Below the pieces are notes generated by a model. The model searched no databases. It was not told the DNA's origin and was given only the letters and a program-made list of their open reading frames with translations. A stretch of DNA of 64,000 bases, from NCBI RefSeq assembly GCF_005083845.1, contig NZ_CP034894.1, positions 434,001 to 498,000 of the forward strand, in the 5' to 3' direction. This document shows, one piece after another, positions 1 through 9,113 of this stretch. The stretch comes from Buchnera aphidicola (Aphis helianthi) (GTDB lineage Bacteria > Pseudomonadota > Gammaproteobacteria > Enterobacterales > Enterobacteriaceae). A program made the position numbers and the translations under genes. The first letter of the stretch is position 1. Each line of letters starts with the position of its first letter.

Positions 1-105
1 ACAAGAACGAGAATACTGCAAAAAAATTTTAGAAATAGTCTGATCTAATCTTTTTCCTAATATTGTAGTATAAGGAGCTAATATACTTAATTCTGTTTGT
101 TTCAA
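1..105 (-). CDS. rluD: 23S rRNA pseudouridine synthase D, N-terminal fragment (runs off the window start)
   Basis: Only the first 35 codons are in the window. Read on the minus strand from a TTG at 105-103, the peptide contains GKRLDQTISKIF followed by YSRS, which matches the S4-like N-terminus of RluD (E. coli has GQRLDQAL...YSRS). RluD makes pseudouridines 1911, 1915 and 1917 in 23S rRNA helix 69. An AAGGA ribosome-binding site at about 115-119 sits at good distance from the TTG, which supports that start. The gene is divergent from bamD, the same arrangement as rluD/bamD in E. coli, and this synteny strengthens the call. The catalytic domain lies outside the window, so its integrity cannot be judged. 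Confidence 0.85.
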   Translation of the reverse strand, partial: MKQTELSILAPYTTILGKRLDQTISKIFLQYSRSC

Positions 106-185
106 TATAAAAATCCTTATTTTAAAATATATTTTTAATCTAAATCTTTAATTTTTATAGAATATGATATTCTAATATATATTAA

Positions 186-221
186 ATAAATATTATTAAT
201 ATAATAAATATTATTAATATA
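186..221. repeat. Two tandem copies of an 18-bp A/T-only unit upstream of bamD
   Basis: The unit ATAAATATTATTAATATA occurs at 186-203 and again at 204-221 with no mismatch. It lies in the divergent rluD/bamD promoter region, 31 bases before the bamD ATG. It contains only A and T, so it may be simple replication slippage; an effect on DNA bending or promoter spacing is speculation. Confidence 0.8.
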
Positions 222-252
222 AAATTTTATTAAATTGCAGAAAACATACATT

Positions 253-981
253 ATGCTTAAAAAAAATATTTTAATTATTTTAATACTATTATTTGTATAC
301 TCTTCAGCGTATTCTCAAAATATACAACAAAAAACATTTATTCAAGAAAAAATATTTTATGAATATTGTAGAACAGAACTAAAAGAAAACAAATTTAATG
401 ATGCAATATTGCATTTAGAAAATATGAAAAAAAATGTTTCTAACATTTACTTTGATAAAATTCAAATTAATTTAATTTATGCTTATTATAAAATTGACAA
501 TTTTAATATGGCACAAAAAAATATAGAGGAATTTATAAGACTATACCCTAATCATCCAAATATTGATTATATTTTTTATATAAAAAGCTTAATAGATATA
601 TCGCTTGATAAAAACATTTTCTTAAAAATTATAACTATAAAAAATTATAAAAGTGATCCTATTTATGCAAAAAGAGCTTTTTTTCAATTAAAAAATTTTT
701 TATATCATTACCCTAAAAGTATTTATATTATAAATGCAAAAAAAGATTTATTTAATTTAAAACAACGTTTATCAAGATATAATTTAGAAATATTAAAATA
801 TTATTTTAATCGTAAAAAATATGTAGCAGTGATTAATCGAGGTGAAGAAATACTTCAAAAATATCCAGAAACTTCATCTGCAATAGAATCGTTAAATTAT
901 ATTAAACAATCTTTTATTAAATTGAAAATATTTAATACTGCTGAAAAAATATCTAAAATTATTTCGATAAATAAAATTTAA
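253..981 (+). CDS. bamD: Outer-membrane assembly factor BamD (YfiO), lacking its lipobox cysteine
   Basis: BamD is the essential partner of BamA in the complex that folds beta-barrel proteins into the outer membrane. The TPR-like helices carry recognisable family blocks, for example [28 protein letters not shown] and a closing [10 protein letters not shown]. The 242-residue length is close to the 245 of E. coli. I place the start at ATG 253 rather than an upstream in-frame TTG at 235, because the protein then begins MLKKN plus a hydrophobic stretch (about residues 5-16) typical of a signal peptide. E. coli BamD is a lipoprotein with an L-x-G-C lipobox; here the hydrophobic segment ends in YSSAYSQN and no cysteine follows until about residue 40. 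Lipid anchoring therefore looks lost (inference). It could be released by signal peptidase I or stay membrane-bound by its signal segment. Confidence 0.9.
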   Translation: MLKKNILIILILLFVYSSAYSQNIQQKTFIQEKIFYEYCRTELKENKFNDAILHLENMKKNVSNIYFDKIQINLIYAYYKIDNFNMAQKNIEEFIRLYPNHPNIDYIFYIKSLIDISLDKNIFLKIITIKNYKSDPIYAKRAFFQLKNFLYHYPKSIYIINAKKDLFNLKQRLSRYNLEILKYYFNRKKYVAVINRGEEILQKYPETSSAIESLNYIKQSFIKLKIFNTAEKISKIISINKI

Positions 982-1123
982 AGATTGTTAATACACATAA
1001 TAAAAATATTTTTGTCTTTGATTTTTAATAAAATAATTTTTATTTATAGTAAAATTAAATTATGAATTATATTTTAAAAACATTTTAATAGCATTAACGT
1101 TATTTTTAAAAAAATTAAAAAAT

Positions 1124-3760
1124 ATGAAAAATACAACCAATGAAATACGAGAAAAATTTTTACAATTTTTCCAAAAAAAAGGACATATTATTCTTCCAAG
1201 TAGCTCCTTAATTCCAACAAATGATTCTACATTACTATTCACTAATGCCGGGATGAATCAATTTAAAGATTTTTTTTTAAATCCAAAAAAAAAAAAATAT
1301 TCTCGCATTACTACTGCACAACGTTGTTTAAGAACAGGAGGAAAACATAATGATTTAGAAACTGTAGGATATACAGAAAGACATCATACATTTTTTGAAA
1401 TGCTTGGAAATTTTAGTTTTAATGATTATTTTAAAAAAGAAGCAATTATATATGCATGGGAATTATTAACATCTAAACAATGGTTTAATATCAATAAAAA
1501 TCAATTGTGGATTTCAGTATATAAAAATGATGAAGAAACATATAAAATATGGCGTGATATTATAAAAATTTCTCCTGAACATATCATTAAAATAGGTGAT
1601 AAAAATAACTGTAAGTATAATTCTGAAAATTTTTGGCAAATGGGTGATACTGGACCATGTGGACCATGTACTGAAATATTTTACAATTATGATACAAAAA
1701 AACATCATGATTTTGCTAGATTTTTAAAAAATAAAAACGAATTTTTTATTGAAATCTGGAATATTGTTTTTATAGAATATAATCGTATTTCTTCAACAAA
1801 AATAATTCCTTTAAAATATAAATCTATAGATACAGGTATGGGCTTAGAAAGAATTGCCTCTATTTTACAAAATGTCAATTCAAATTATAAAATTGATGTT
1901 TTTCAAAAATTAATTAAAAATGTATCTAATTTTAGCAATATAACAAAATTAAATAACATATCCTTAAAAATAGTTTCAGATCATATTAGATCTTGTATAT
2001 TTCTTATTTACGAAAATATAGTTCCATCAAATGAACATCGCGGATATATTTTAAGAAGAATTATTAGAAGAATGTTAAGACATGCTTATAAAATTGGAAT
2101 AAAGAAAAATTGTTTTTATAAAATTGTTCCTTATTTCATTGAAAATATAAGTGAAAATTTTAATTTTTTAAAAGATAAAGAAAAAAAAATTAAAGAAATA
2201 TTAAAAACAGAAGAAATACAATTTTCTGAAACTCTTGAAAAGGGATTAAAAATATTAAACATAGAAATTAATAAAACATCTAATCACACAATTTCTGGAA
2301 AAACTATTTTTCATCTTTATGATACCTTTGGATTTCCTTTAGATTTAACATTAGAGATTTGTCGTGAAAAAAATATAAACGTTGATCTTAACAGCTATTA
2401 TTTAGAACAAGAAAAACAAAAAAAACAATCAAATATAGGTAAAAAATTTCATGAAAATTATAACCAAATAATAAATATTCATGATAATTGTACTTTTGAA
2501 GGATATAAAAAAAATACAATTAAAGGATTAATAAAATATATTTATGTAAATAAAAAACCAGTTTCATTAATTTCAGAAGGCGAAAATGGAATTATTTTCC
2601 TTGATAAAACATGTTTTTATCCAGAATCTGGTGGACAAATAGGTGACATAGGTGAATTATATTATAAAAAATCACGTTTTATCGTTACAAATACAAGAAA
2701 ATATGGAAATACAATTGGACATATTGGGAAAGTAATTATAGGAAAATTTGAAGTTAATAATTTATTATTTACTAAAATAGATACATTTTATAGAAATCAA
2801 ATTCAAAACAATCATTCTGCTACACATTTACTTCATTCTGCATTACGTAAAGTTCTAGGAGATTTAGTTGTACAAAAGGGATCTTTAGTTACTAATACAC
2901 GTCTAAGATTTGATTTTTCTTATCCTAAAATTATAAATTTATCTGATATACAAAAAATTGAAAGTACTGTAAATCATGAAATATGTAAAAATAATATAAT
3001 TAAAGTTCAATATTGCAGTTTAGCAGAAGCAAAAAAGAAAAAAGCAATAGCATTATTTGAAAATAAATATGATTCTATTGTTCGAGTTATATCTATTAAT
3101 AATTTTTCTATAGAGCTTTGTGGTGGTACACATACTACAAGAACGGGAAATATTGGATTATTTAAAATAATAGATCACACTAGTATATCATCTGGAATTA
3201 AAAGAATAGAAGCCATAACAGGATCTTCAGCAATAAATTTTTTACATATTAAAGAAAATGATATAGAAAATATATCTATTGCTTTAAAAACTAAAAGTGT
3301 TAATTTTAAAGAAAAAATAGAAAAATTAATAATACAAGTTAAAAATTTAGAAAAAAAAATAAATATATTACAAATCAAAGAAAATTTTTATCAAATTCAA
3401 AAAATAACTAAAAATATCGAAAATATAAAAGGAGTAAAATTACTAATTAATACATTTGATAATTATGATTATAAATCATTAAGATTAATAATAGATCAAT
3501 TAAAAAAAGATTTTAAAAATATCATTATTATATTTGTAAATAAAAATAATAATAATTTTAATATAATTATCGGAGTAACTAAAGATTTAACTAATTATAT
3601 AAATGCATTAGAAATTATGAAAATTTTTATTAAGCATACTAATGGAAAAGGGGGAGGAAAAAAAGAAATAGCTGAAGGTGGAAGTGTCAATATAATTAAT
3701 TTATCTAAACTTTTAAAAATTATTAAATTATGGATTAATTTAAAATTACAGAATCAATAA
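1124..3760 (+). CDS. alaS: Alanyl-tRNA synthetase
   Basis: This class II synthetase charges tRNA-Ala. The 878 residues match the usual length (E. coli 876). The catalytic core carries HHTFFEMLGNFSF near residue 87, the editing domain carries NHSATHLLH near 563 and CGGTH near 665 (the zinc/editing ligands), and the C-terminal domain ends in the glycine-rich GKGGGKKE near 841. All three domains are therefore present. A run of thirteen A at 1285-1297 encodes KKKK in frame, the longest homopolymer I saw in an intact gene here. No clear Shine-Dalgarno precedes the ATG. In E. coli recA-recX lie just upstream of alaS; here the upstream neighbour is bamD, so that interval has been deleted. csrA follows as in E. 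coli. Confidence 0.98.
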   Translation: MKNTTNEIREKFLQFFQKKGHIILPSSSLIPTNDSTLLFTNAGMNQFKDFFLNPKKKKYSRITTAQRCLRTGGKHNDLETVGYTERHHTFFEMLGNFSFNDYFKKEAIIYAWELLTSKQWFNINKNQLWISVYKNDEETYKIWRDIIKISPEHIIKIGDKNNCKYNSENFWQMGDTGPCGPCTEIFYNYDTKKHHDFARFLKNKNEFFIEIWNIVFIEYNRISSTKIIPLKYKSIDTGMGLERIASILQNVNSNYKIDVFQKLIKNVSNFSNITKLNNISLKIVSDHIRSCIFLIYENIVPSNEHRGYILRRIIRRMLRHAYKIGIKKNCFYKIVPYFIENISENFNFLKDKEKKIKEILKTEEIQFSETLEKGLKILNIEINKTSNHTISGKTIFHLYDTFGFPLDLTLEICREKNINVDLNSYYLEQEKQKKQSNIGKKFHENYNQIINIHDNCTFEGYKKNTIKGLIKYIYVNKKPVSLISEGENGIIFLDKTCFYPESGGQIGDIGELYYKKSRFIVTNTRKYGNTIGHIGKVIIGKFEVNNLLFTKIDTFYRNQIQNNHSATHLLHSALRKVLGDLVVQKGSLVTNTRLRFDFSYPKIINLSDIQKIESTVNHEICKNNIIKVQYCSLAEAKKKKAIALFENKYDSIVRVISINNFSIELCGGTHTTRTGNIGLFKIIDHTSISSGIKRIEAITGSSAINFLHIKENDIENISIALKTKSVNFKEKIEKLIIQVKNLEKKINILQIKENFYQIQKITKNIENIKGVKLLINTFDNYDYKSLRLIIDQLKKDFKNIIIIFVNKNNNNFNIIIGVTKDLTNYINALEIMKIFIKHTNGKGGGKKEIAEGGSVNIINLSKLLKIIKLWINLKLQNQ

Positions 3761-3911
3761 AATGATTATTAAAAATAATTATATCAAAAAATAAATATAC
3801 TTAATTTAAAACTACATTAATATATATATAATATTATATAATGTAAAATCATAATAATTATGCTTTAAATATTTTACAGTCTAAGTTTAGTCCTGTATTA
3901 TTTGAACTTCA

Positions 3912-3946
3912 GGAATCAAATGGGATGAACTCTTTTATTTCAAGGA
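3912..3946 (+). promoter_or_regulatory. csrA leader with three GGA motifs, the last in the Shine-Dalgarno
   Basis: GGA triplets occur at 3912-3914, 3923-3925 and 3944-3946 within an otherwise A/T-rich leader; the last is inside CAAGGAACAAAGA, the ribosome-binding site of csrA. CsrA binds GGA-containing sites in leader RNAs and in E. coli represses its own translation this way. The leader also reads much like the E. coli csrA leader as I remember it. Autoregulation here is inference from motif spacing and family knowledge. Confidence 0.5.
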
Positions 3947-3953
3947 ACAAAGA

Positions 3954-4139
3954 ATGCTTATTCTAACTCGTCGAGTTGGCGAAACATTGATCATTGGCGA
4001 TGAAATAACTGTAACAGTATTAGGAGTAAAAGGCAATCAAGTTCGTATTGGTGTAAATGCCCCTAAAGAAGTTTCGGTACATCGTGAAGAAATATATCAA
4101 CGTATTCAAGCGGAAAAAAAACAAAAAAACAATCAATAG
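3954..4139 (+). CDS. csrA: Carbon storage regulator CsrA (RNA-binding)
   Basis: CsrA is a small dimeric RNA-binding protein that controls translation and stability of target mRNAs by binding GGA motifs. The 61 residues equal the E. coli length and the first ~55 are nearly identical, including [12 protein letters not shown], the [10 protein letters not shown] core and the RNA-contact segment [10 protein letters not shown]; only the last few residues (KKQKNNQ) differ. It has one of the best ribosome-binding sites in the window (AAGGA, 8 bases before ATG). It sits between alaS and tRNA-Ser as in E. coli. The strong conservation in a genome that has lost most regulators suggests real constraint. 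No csrB or csrC-like RNA is visible nearby. Confidence 0.98.
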
Positions 4140-4146
4140 TAAATAT

Positions 4147-4185
4147 TGCATCTTACTACCTATTAGGTAAGATGCATTTTTATAT
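4147..4185 (+). terminator. Rho-independent terminator after csrA
   Basis: A perfect 10-bp stem (TGCATCTTAC at 4147-4156 pairing with GTAAGATGCA at 4167-4176) with a 10-base loop is followed by TTTTTATATTTTTT. It lies 7 bases after the csrA stop and before the tRNA genes, and is the most classical terminator in the window. Confidence 0.85.
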
Positions 4186-4280
4186 TTTTTAAAATAATTC
4201 ATTGTAATTTATTGCTTAATTTTTAAAAAAAAATTGACTTATATTTAAAAAAAAGTAAAATTAAAATAATAAAAAAAATA

Positions 4281-4370
4281 GGTGAAATGGCCGAGAGGAT
4301 TAAGGCGCTCCCCTGCTAAGGGAGTATGTAGAAAAACTCTGCATCGAGGGTTCGAATCCCTCTTTCACCG
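4281..4370 (+). tRNA. serV: tRNA-Ser (GCT anticodon)
   Basis: The acceptor arms GGTGAAA and TTTCACC pair fully, with G as discriminator at 4370. The anticodon GCT is at 4315-4317 in CCTGCTAAG, the long variable arm typical of serine tRNAs follows, and the T arm has GGTTCGAATCC. The 3' CCA is not encoded, so it must be added after transcription. It reads AGY serine codons. The order csrA, tRNA-Ser, tRNA-Arg is that of the E. coli serV-argV locus. Confidence 0.96.
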
Positions 4371-4380
4371 ATGTACAATT

Positions 4381-4454
4381 GCATCCGTAGCTCAGTTGGA
4401 TAGAGTACTCGGCTACGAACCGAGCGGTCGGAGGTTCGAATCCTTCCGGATGCA
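4381..4454 (+). tRNA. argV: tRNA-Arg (ACG anticodon)
   Basis: The acceptor arms GCATCCG and CGGATGC pair fully, with discriminator A at 4454. The anticodon ACG is at 4415-4417 in CTACGAAC, and the T arm has GGTTCGAATCC. A34 would need deamination to inosine by TadA to read CGN codons, as for its homologues. CCA is not encoded. It is 10 bases after tRNA-Ser and probably shares its transcript. Confidence 0.96.
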
Positions 4455-4542
4455 AAATAAACAATTCTAACCAATAATTTATTGTCCTAAATAATAAAAA
4501 GTTTTTTCAAAATAATTAAAAATGTAAACTTAGGAGAAAAAA

Positions 4543-6090
4543 TTGATAGAGGATATCTCAAAAAAAATTAATTGGCTAGAAAAAAACTCATCGATATTAA
4601 AAAATATTTCTCGAGGTGTTGAACGAGAAACTCTAAGAATTAAAAAAAATGGAGATTTTTCTAATACTCAACATCCATATGAAATTGGTTCTGCATTAAC
4701 CCATCAATGGATTACAACTGATTTTTCTGAAAGTTTGTTAGAATTTATCACACCAGTTACTCAAAACATAGATTACTTATTAAAATTTTTAAATGATATT
4801 CATTCTTTTGTGGCATATAAAAATCCAAAAGAATTAATGTGGCCGTTTAGTATTCCCTATCTTTATAAAAAGTCAACAAATATTCAACTCGCAAAATATG
4901 GAACATCTAACTATGGAAAGTTTAAAACTCTTTATAGAAAGGGTTTAAAAATAAGATATGGTGATTTAAAAAATACTATTTCAGGTATACATTATAATTT
5001 TTCATTACCAGAAATATTTTGGAAAAAAGAAAAAAAAGATGATATATCATCAGGTTATTTAAATTTAATTCGAAATTACCATCGATTTGGTTGGATTATT
5101 CCATACTTATTTGGAGCATCACCAGCAATATCCAAACACTTCTTAAAAAATGAAAAATATAAATTTAAAAAAAATAAAGATGGTATATTATATTTACCTT
5201 GGTCAACTTCATTAAGAATAAGTAATATAGGATATACTAACACTTCTATTGAAGATCTTAATATTACATTTAATGATTTAGCATCGTATATTACTTGCTT
5301 AAAAAAAGCAATGACAACATCATCAAGAAAATTTTCTAATTTAGGATTAAAAAATCAATTTGGAGAATTACAACAGTTAAATACTAATATATTACAATTA
5401 GAAAATGAGTTATATACACAAATTAGACCCAAAAGAACAACTTATCATGGAGAGTCACTTTTAGATGCTTTAGAAAACAGAGGAATTGAATATGTAGAAA
5501 TACGTTCTTTAGATATAAATCCATTTTCACCAATTGGAATTAATAAAAATCAAATACTTTTATTAGATTTATTTTTAATTTGGTGTTCTTTAGTTGATGC
5601 TCCTAAAATGAAAACAACAGATTTTTATTTTATTACTAAAAACTGGAAAAAAATTATTTTTGAAGGAAGAAAACCAAATCAAAAAATTTATATTAATGAA
5701 AATAAACAGTATACATTAAAAAAAATCGGTAAAAGAATATTTCAAGATTTAAAAAAAATTGCTATTATTTTTGACTATCAACTAAAAAGTTCAGATTATC
5801 AACAAGTATGTGATAAAAAAATACTTTTCTTTCAATATCCAGAATTAACTTATTCATCTAAATTTTTAAAGTTATTTATTGAGAACAATAGAATTAAAAA
5901 AACCGGATTAAATTTAGCTAATACATATCATAATCAATTTATTAGTCAGTTTGATTGCAATTCACATAAAAAAATTTTTGAAAATGAAACTATTAATTCT
6001 CATAAAAAACAAATAGAAATAGAAAAAAATGAAACATTATCTTTAAAAGATTATCTAAAAAAAACAACTTGTTCTCCCATGCTAAATTAA
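4543..6090 (+). CDS. gshA: Glutamate-cysteine ligase
   Basis: GshA joins glutamate and cysteine in the first step of glutathione synthesis. The 515 residues follow the E. coli enzyme (518) throughout, with conserved blocks [46 protein letters not shown] and [12 protein letters not shown]. The start is TTG at 4543, preceded by a strong AGGAG at ideal spacing, and the first residues ([15 protein letters not shown]) align with the E. coli start. Its cysteine demand ties it to the sulfate-assimilation genes later in the window. It converges on metK, with a hairpin between them that overlaps the stop codon. Confidence 0.97.
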   Translation: MIEDISKKINWLEKNSSILKNISRGVERETLRIKKNGDFSNTQHPYEIGSALTHQWITTDFSESLLEFITPVTQNIDYLLKFLNDIHSFVAYKNPKELMWPFSIPYLYKKSTNIQLAKYGTSNYGKFKTLYRKGLKIRYGDLKNTISGIHYNFSLPEIFWKKEKKDDISSGYLNLIRNYHRFGWIIPYLFGASPAISKHFLKNEKYKFKKNKDGILYLPWSTSLRISNIGYTNTSIEDLNITFNDLASYITCLKKAMTTSSRKFSNLGLKNQFGELQQLNTNILQLENELYTQIRPKRTTYHGESLLDALENRGIEYVEIRSLDINPFSPIGINKNQILLLDLFLIWCSLVDAPKMKTTDFYFITKNWKKIIFEGRKPNQKIYINENKQYTLKKIGKRIFQDLKKIAIIFDYQLKSSDYQQVCDKKILFFQYPELTYSSKFLKLFIENNRIKKTGLNLANTYHNQFISQFDCNSHKKIFENETINSHKKQIEIEKNETLSLKDYLKKTTCSPMLN

Positions 6091-6133
6091 CATGGGGAAA
6101 CTATTAATTATTTAATATAATTATCCATGTTAA
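6087..6133. terminator. Compound hairpin between convergent gshA and metK, possible two-way terminator
   Basis: An outer perfect 9-bp stem (TTAACATGG 6087-6095 with CCATGTTAA 6125-6133) encloses a perfect 7-bp stem (TAATTAT 6105-6111 with ATAATTA 6117-6123). The left outer arm includes the gshA stop codon. U-runs after the stem are weak on both strands, so termination is inferred mainly from the position between convergent genes. Confidence 0.5.
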
Positions 6134-6187
6134 GATATTTAAAAAAATTACATTTTTAAGAAAATATATATTAAACATCACAAAATT

Positions 6188-7327
6188 TTATTGAGATAAT
6201 TGATCTACTTTATCTAATTTTTCCCATGGAAATTCTTCTCTTCCAAAATGTCCATACACAGATGTTTGAAAATAAATAGGTTGAAGTAAATTAAGCATTT
6301 CAATTAATCCGTATGGACGTAAATCAAAAATATCTCGTACTAAATTAATTAATGCTTTGTTACTAAGTTTTCCAGTTTGAAACGTTTCAATCATAATAGA
6401 AGTAGGTTCAGCTACGCCAATTGCATATGATAATTGAATTTCACAACGATCAGCTAAACCTGCTGCCACAATATTTTTAGCAACATATCTAGCAGCATAC
6501 GCTGCAGATCGATCTACTTTAGATGGATCTTTTCCAGAAAAAGCTCCTCCTCCATGTCTAGACATTCCACCATAAGTATCTACGATAATTTTACGTCCTG
6601 TCAAACCACAATCTCCCATTGGACCACCAATAACAAATCTGCCAGTAGGATTAATAAAAAATTTAGTATTTTGAGTTAACCATTTTTTAGGTAAGACTGG
6701 TTTTATAATTTCTTCCATAACAGCTTCTTTTAAAATATTTTGATTAATGTTTTCTTCATGTTGCGTTGAAAAAACAACTGTGTCAATTCCTATTATAGCT
6801 CCATTTTTATATTTGAATGTTACTTGACTTTTAGCATCAGGTCTTAACCAAGATAAAATGTTTTTTTTTCTTAATTCAGATTGTTTTTTTACTAATAAAT
6901 GAGCATAAGTAATAGGAGCGGGCATTAAAACTTCTGTTTCGTTAGTAGCATAACCAAAAATAATCCCTTGATCTCCAGCACCTTGTTCTAAAGGATTAGA
7001 TCGATCAACCCCTTGAGTAATATCAGGTGATTGTTTTCCGATAGCACTTAATATAGCGCAAGAGTTTGCATCAAAACCTGTTTCTGAATTGATATAACCT
7101 ATATTATTAATAGTATTTCGAGTAATTTCTTCAACGTCTACCCAAGCAGTAGTAGTAATTTCTCCACCAATTAAAACCATTCCTGTTTTTACATAAGTTT
7201 CACAAGCAACTCTTGCTTTAATATCCTGTTTAATAATTTCATCTAATAAAGCATCAGAAATTTGATCCGCAATTTTATCTGGATGACCTTCTGAAACTGA
7301 TTCAGATGTAAAAAGATATTCATTCAT
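6188..7327 (-). CDS. metK: S-adenosylmethionine synthetase
   Basis: MetK makes S-adenosylmethionine from methionine and ATP. The 379-residue product (E. coli 384) is very highly conserved: [17 protein letters not shown] at the start, GAGDQG near residue 117, [19 protein letters not shown] and the C-terminal FPWEK. The ATP-binding and metal-binding residues of these motifs are visible. The ATG at 7327 has AAGGAA about 11 bases upstream. Its product is the methyl donor and radical-SAM cofactor for several neighbours (rsmE, miaB, queE, cysG). Confidence 0.98.
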   Translation of the reverse strand: MNEYLFTSESVSEGHPDKIADQISDALLDEIIKQDIKARVACETYVKTGMVLIGGEITTTAWVDVEEITRNTINNIGYINSETGFDANSCAILSAIGKQSPDITQGVDRSNPLEQGAGDQGIIFGYATNETEVLMPAPITYAHLLVKKQSELRKKNILSWLRPDAKSQVTFKYKNGAIIGIDTVVFSTQHEENINQNILKEAVMEEIIKPVLPKKWLTQNTKFFINPTGRFVIGGPMGDCGLTGRKIIVDTYGGMSRHGGGAFSGKDPSKVDRSAAYAARYVAKNIVAAGLADRCEIQLSYAIGVAEPTSIMIETFQTGKLSNKALINLVRDIFDLRPYGLIEMLNLLQPIYFQTSVYGHFGREEFPWEKLDKVDQLSQ

Positions 7328-7546
7328 TATATTTTTTGTTCCTTTTAATTTAAAAATATATTAAAATTAGTAAAATATATTTAAATACTCGTTTTTATAC
7401 AAATCATTATGCAAAATATTTTTAATAAAATATATGATAATATATATCATTTTAAATATTTTCATTTAAAAATAAAAATCAAATAAACTATTTTAAAAGT
7501 AAAAATAAATAATTAACAAATTAATATAATTTCTAAATATAAAAAC

Positions 7547-8268
7547 ATGATAAAAAAAATATTTCTTATTGTAATTACTATTTTTTTTTAATTATAATTA
7601 ACAAAAATAATATAAAAAAAAATAATATAAAAAAAAATAATATAAAAAATTTTCAACAAGCTAAAATTTTAGCAATAAAAATTCATAAAAATGCTCCTGG
7701 AACATTTTATTGCGGATGTAAAATTATTTGGCATAATAAAAAAGGAATTCCTAATTTATCATCATGTGGATACAAGATCCGAAAAAATAAAAATCGAGCA
7801 ACAAGAATTGAGTGGGAACATGTGATGCCAGCATGGCAATTTGGGCATCAAAAAAAATGCTGGAAAAAAGGGGGTAGAAAAAAATGCATTAAAGATCGAA
7901 ATTATCGAAATATTGAATCTGATTTGCATAATTTGCAACCTTCTATTGGAGAAGTTAATGCAGATCGATCTAATTTTATATATGGTGAATTAAATAGTGA
8001 TATTAAACAATATGGTAAATGTAATATAAAGATAGATTTCAAAAAAAAGATAGTAGAACCACCTAAAATATCTCGAGGTCCTATAGCTAGAACTTATTTA
8101 TATATGAGTGAAATATATAATATTAAATTATCTAAACAAGAAAAAATATTGTTTAAAAAATGGAATATTAATTTTCCAGTTACCAAATGGGAGTGTAAAA
8201 GAGAAAGTTTAATATTTAAAATACAGGGTAATCACAATAATTATATTTATAAAAAATGTAATAAATAA
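7547..8268 (+). pseudogene. endA: Endonuclease I (EndA), frameshifted in a T9 tract in the signal peptide
   Basis: EndA is a periplasmic non-specific DNA endonuclease. From ATG 7547 the reading frame gives a signal-peptide-like [14 protein letters not shown] and stops at TAA 7589-7591 directly after nine T (7581-7589). One extra T opens a frame to 8268 that makes a 240-residue protein (E. coli 235) with the complete enzyme: GTFYCGCKI, the catalytic [15 protein letters not shown] (the active-site His), [15 protein letters not shown] and a final QGNHNNYIY. The mature domain shows no other damage. It is typed pseudogene only because the frame is formally broken. Either the tract is under-called, or U-tract slippage rescues it, or decay has just begun. 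An in-frame NNIKK repeat follows the signal segment. rsmE follows, as downstream of endA in E. coli. Confidence 0.85.
7606..7649 (+). repeat. Three tandem 15-bp units encoding NNIKK in EndA
   Basis: The unit AATAATATAAAAAAA is repeated at 7606, 7621 and 7636 (the last copy is truncated), encoding [15 protein letters not shown] in the EndA frame. It lies between the signal peptide and the conserved nuclease domain, in a region with no counterpart that I recall in E. coli EndA. Unit expansions keep frame; changes in its A-runs would not. Confidence 0.85.
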
Positions 8269-8293
8269 AATATTATTCTTTTAAAATACTACA

Positions 8294-9030
8294 ATGAAAA
8301 AACGTATTCCACGTATTTATATTAATGAAAATTTACGAATAAACGAAAAAATAATTTTAAATTCATCTAATACACATTATATAATAAAAGTATTACGTAT
8401 GAATATTGAAGATATAGTGGAAATATTTAATAATACAAATTATATTTTTTTATCTAAAATTATGAATATTCAAAAAAAAAAGTAACTATTTTAGTTTTAG
8501 ACAAAGAAAAAAAAAATGTTGAATCTCCATTATTGATTCATTTAGGATTAGTCGTTTCGAAACACGAAAAAATGAATTTCGCTATTCAAAAATCTATTGA
8601 ATTAGGCGTACATACAATTACTCCAATATTCTCAGAATATTGTAATTTTAATAAAAATAAAAAAAATATTTTGAAAAAAATTATTTATTGGAATAATATC
8701 ATAATATCAGCATGTCAACAATGTAAACGTAATATTATCCCAAAAATTAATAATGCTGAAGATATTTATCTATGGTGTGAAAAATTTAATCAAAATGAAA
8801 TAAAAATTATTTTAGACCCAAAATCTACAAATAATATCAATCAATTACCTAAAAACATTAATTATATTCGATTATTAATTGGTTGCGAAGGTGGATTTTC
8901 ATCATTAGAAGTACAAAAAATAATTAAATATAAATTTATTCCGATTAAGTTAGGACCAAGGATTTTAAGAACAGAAACAGCTGCTATTGCAGCAGTAACT
9001 GCTTTACAAATAAAATTTGGTGATTTATAA
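8294..9030 (+). pseudogene. rsmE: 16S rRNA m3U1498 methyltransferase RsmE, frameshifted at an A10 tract
   Basis: RsmE methylates U1498 of 16S rRNA with S-adenosylmethionine. The first frame (MKKRIPRIYINENL...) ends at TAA 8483-8485 just after ten A (8472-8481). Adding one A joins it to a frame continuing VTILVLDKEK through 9030, giving 245 residues (E. coli 243). Family blocks are intact after the break: QKSIELGVHTITPIFSE, the knot motif RLLIGCEGGFS and the C-terminal LGPRILRTETAAIAAVTALQ, the SAM-binding trefoil-knot region. One difference is GCEGG where E. coli has GPEGG. Typed pseudogene because the frame is broken, but domain preservation suggests slippage rescue or a homopolymer error. 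Confidence 0.88.
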
Positions 9031-9113
9031 ATTAATGATATATAAATAAATGTTAATAATTAATGAAATTTCTTAATAAAAACAATTATTAATTCAAAAA
9101 ATATATAAAAAAT

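Noticed and set aside
4282..4470. Open frame of 62 codons over the tRNA-Ser/tRNA-Arg pair
   Set aside because: It lies entirely across two well-folded tRNA genes; the frame is incidental.
7606..7649. Short tandem repeats as a possible CRISPR array
   Set aside because: Units are 15 bp with no spacers, are coding, and no cas genes are present.
9053..9092. 9-bp A/T-only inverted repeat between convergent rsmE and rpiA
   Set aside because: All A/T with a long loop; indistinguishable from background.
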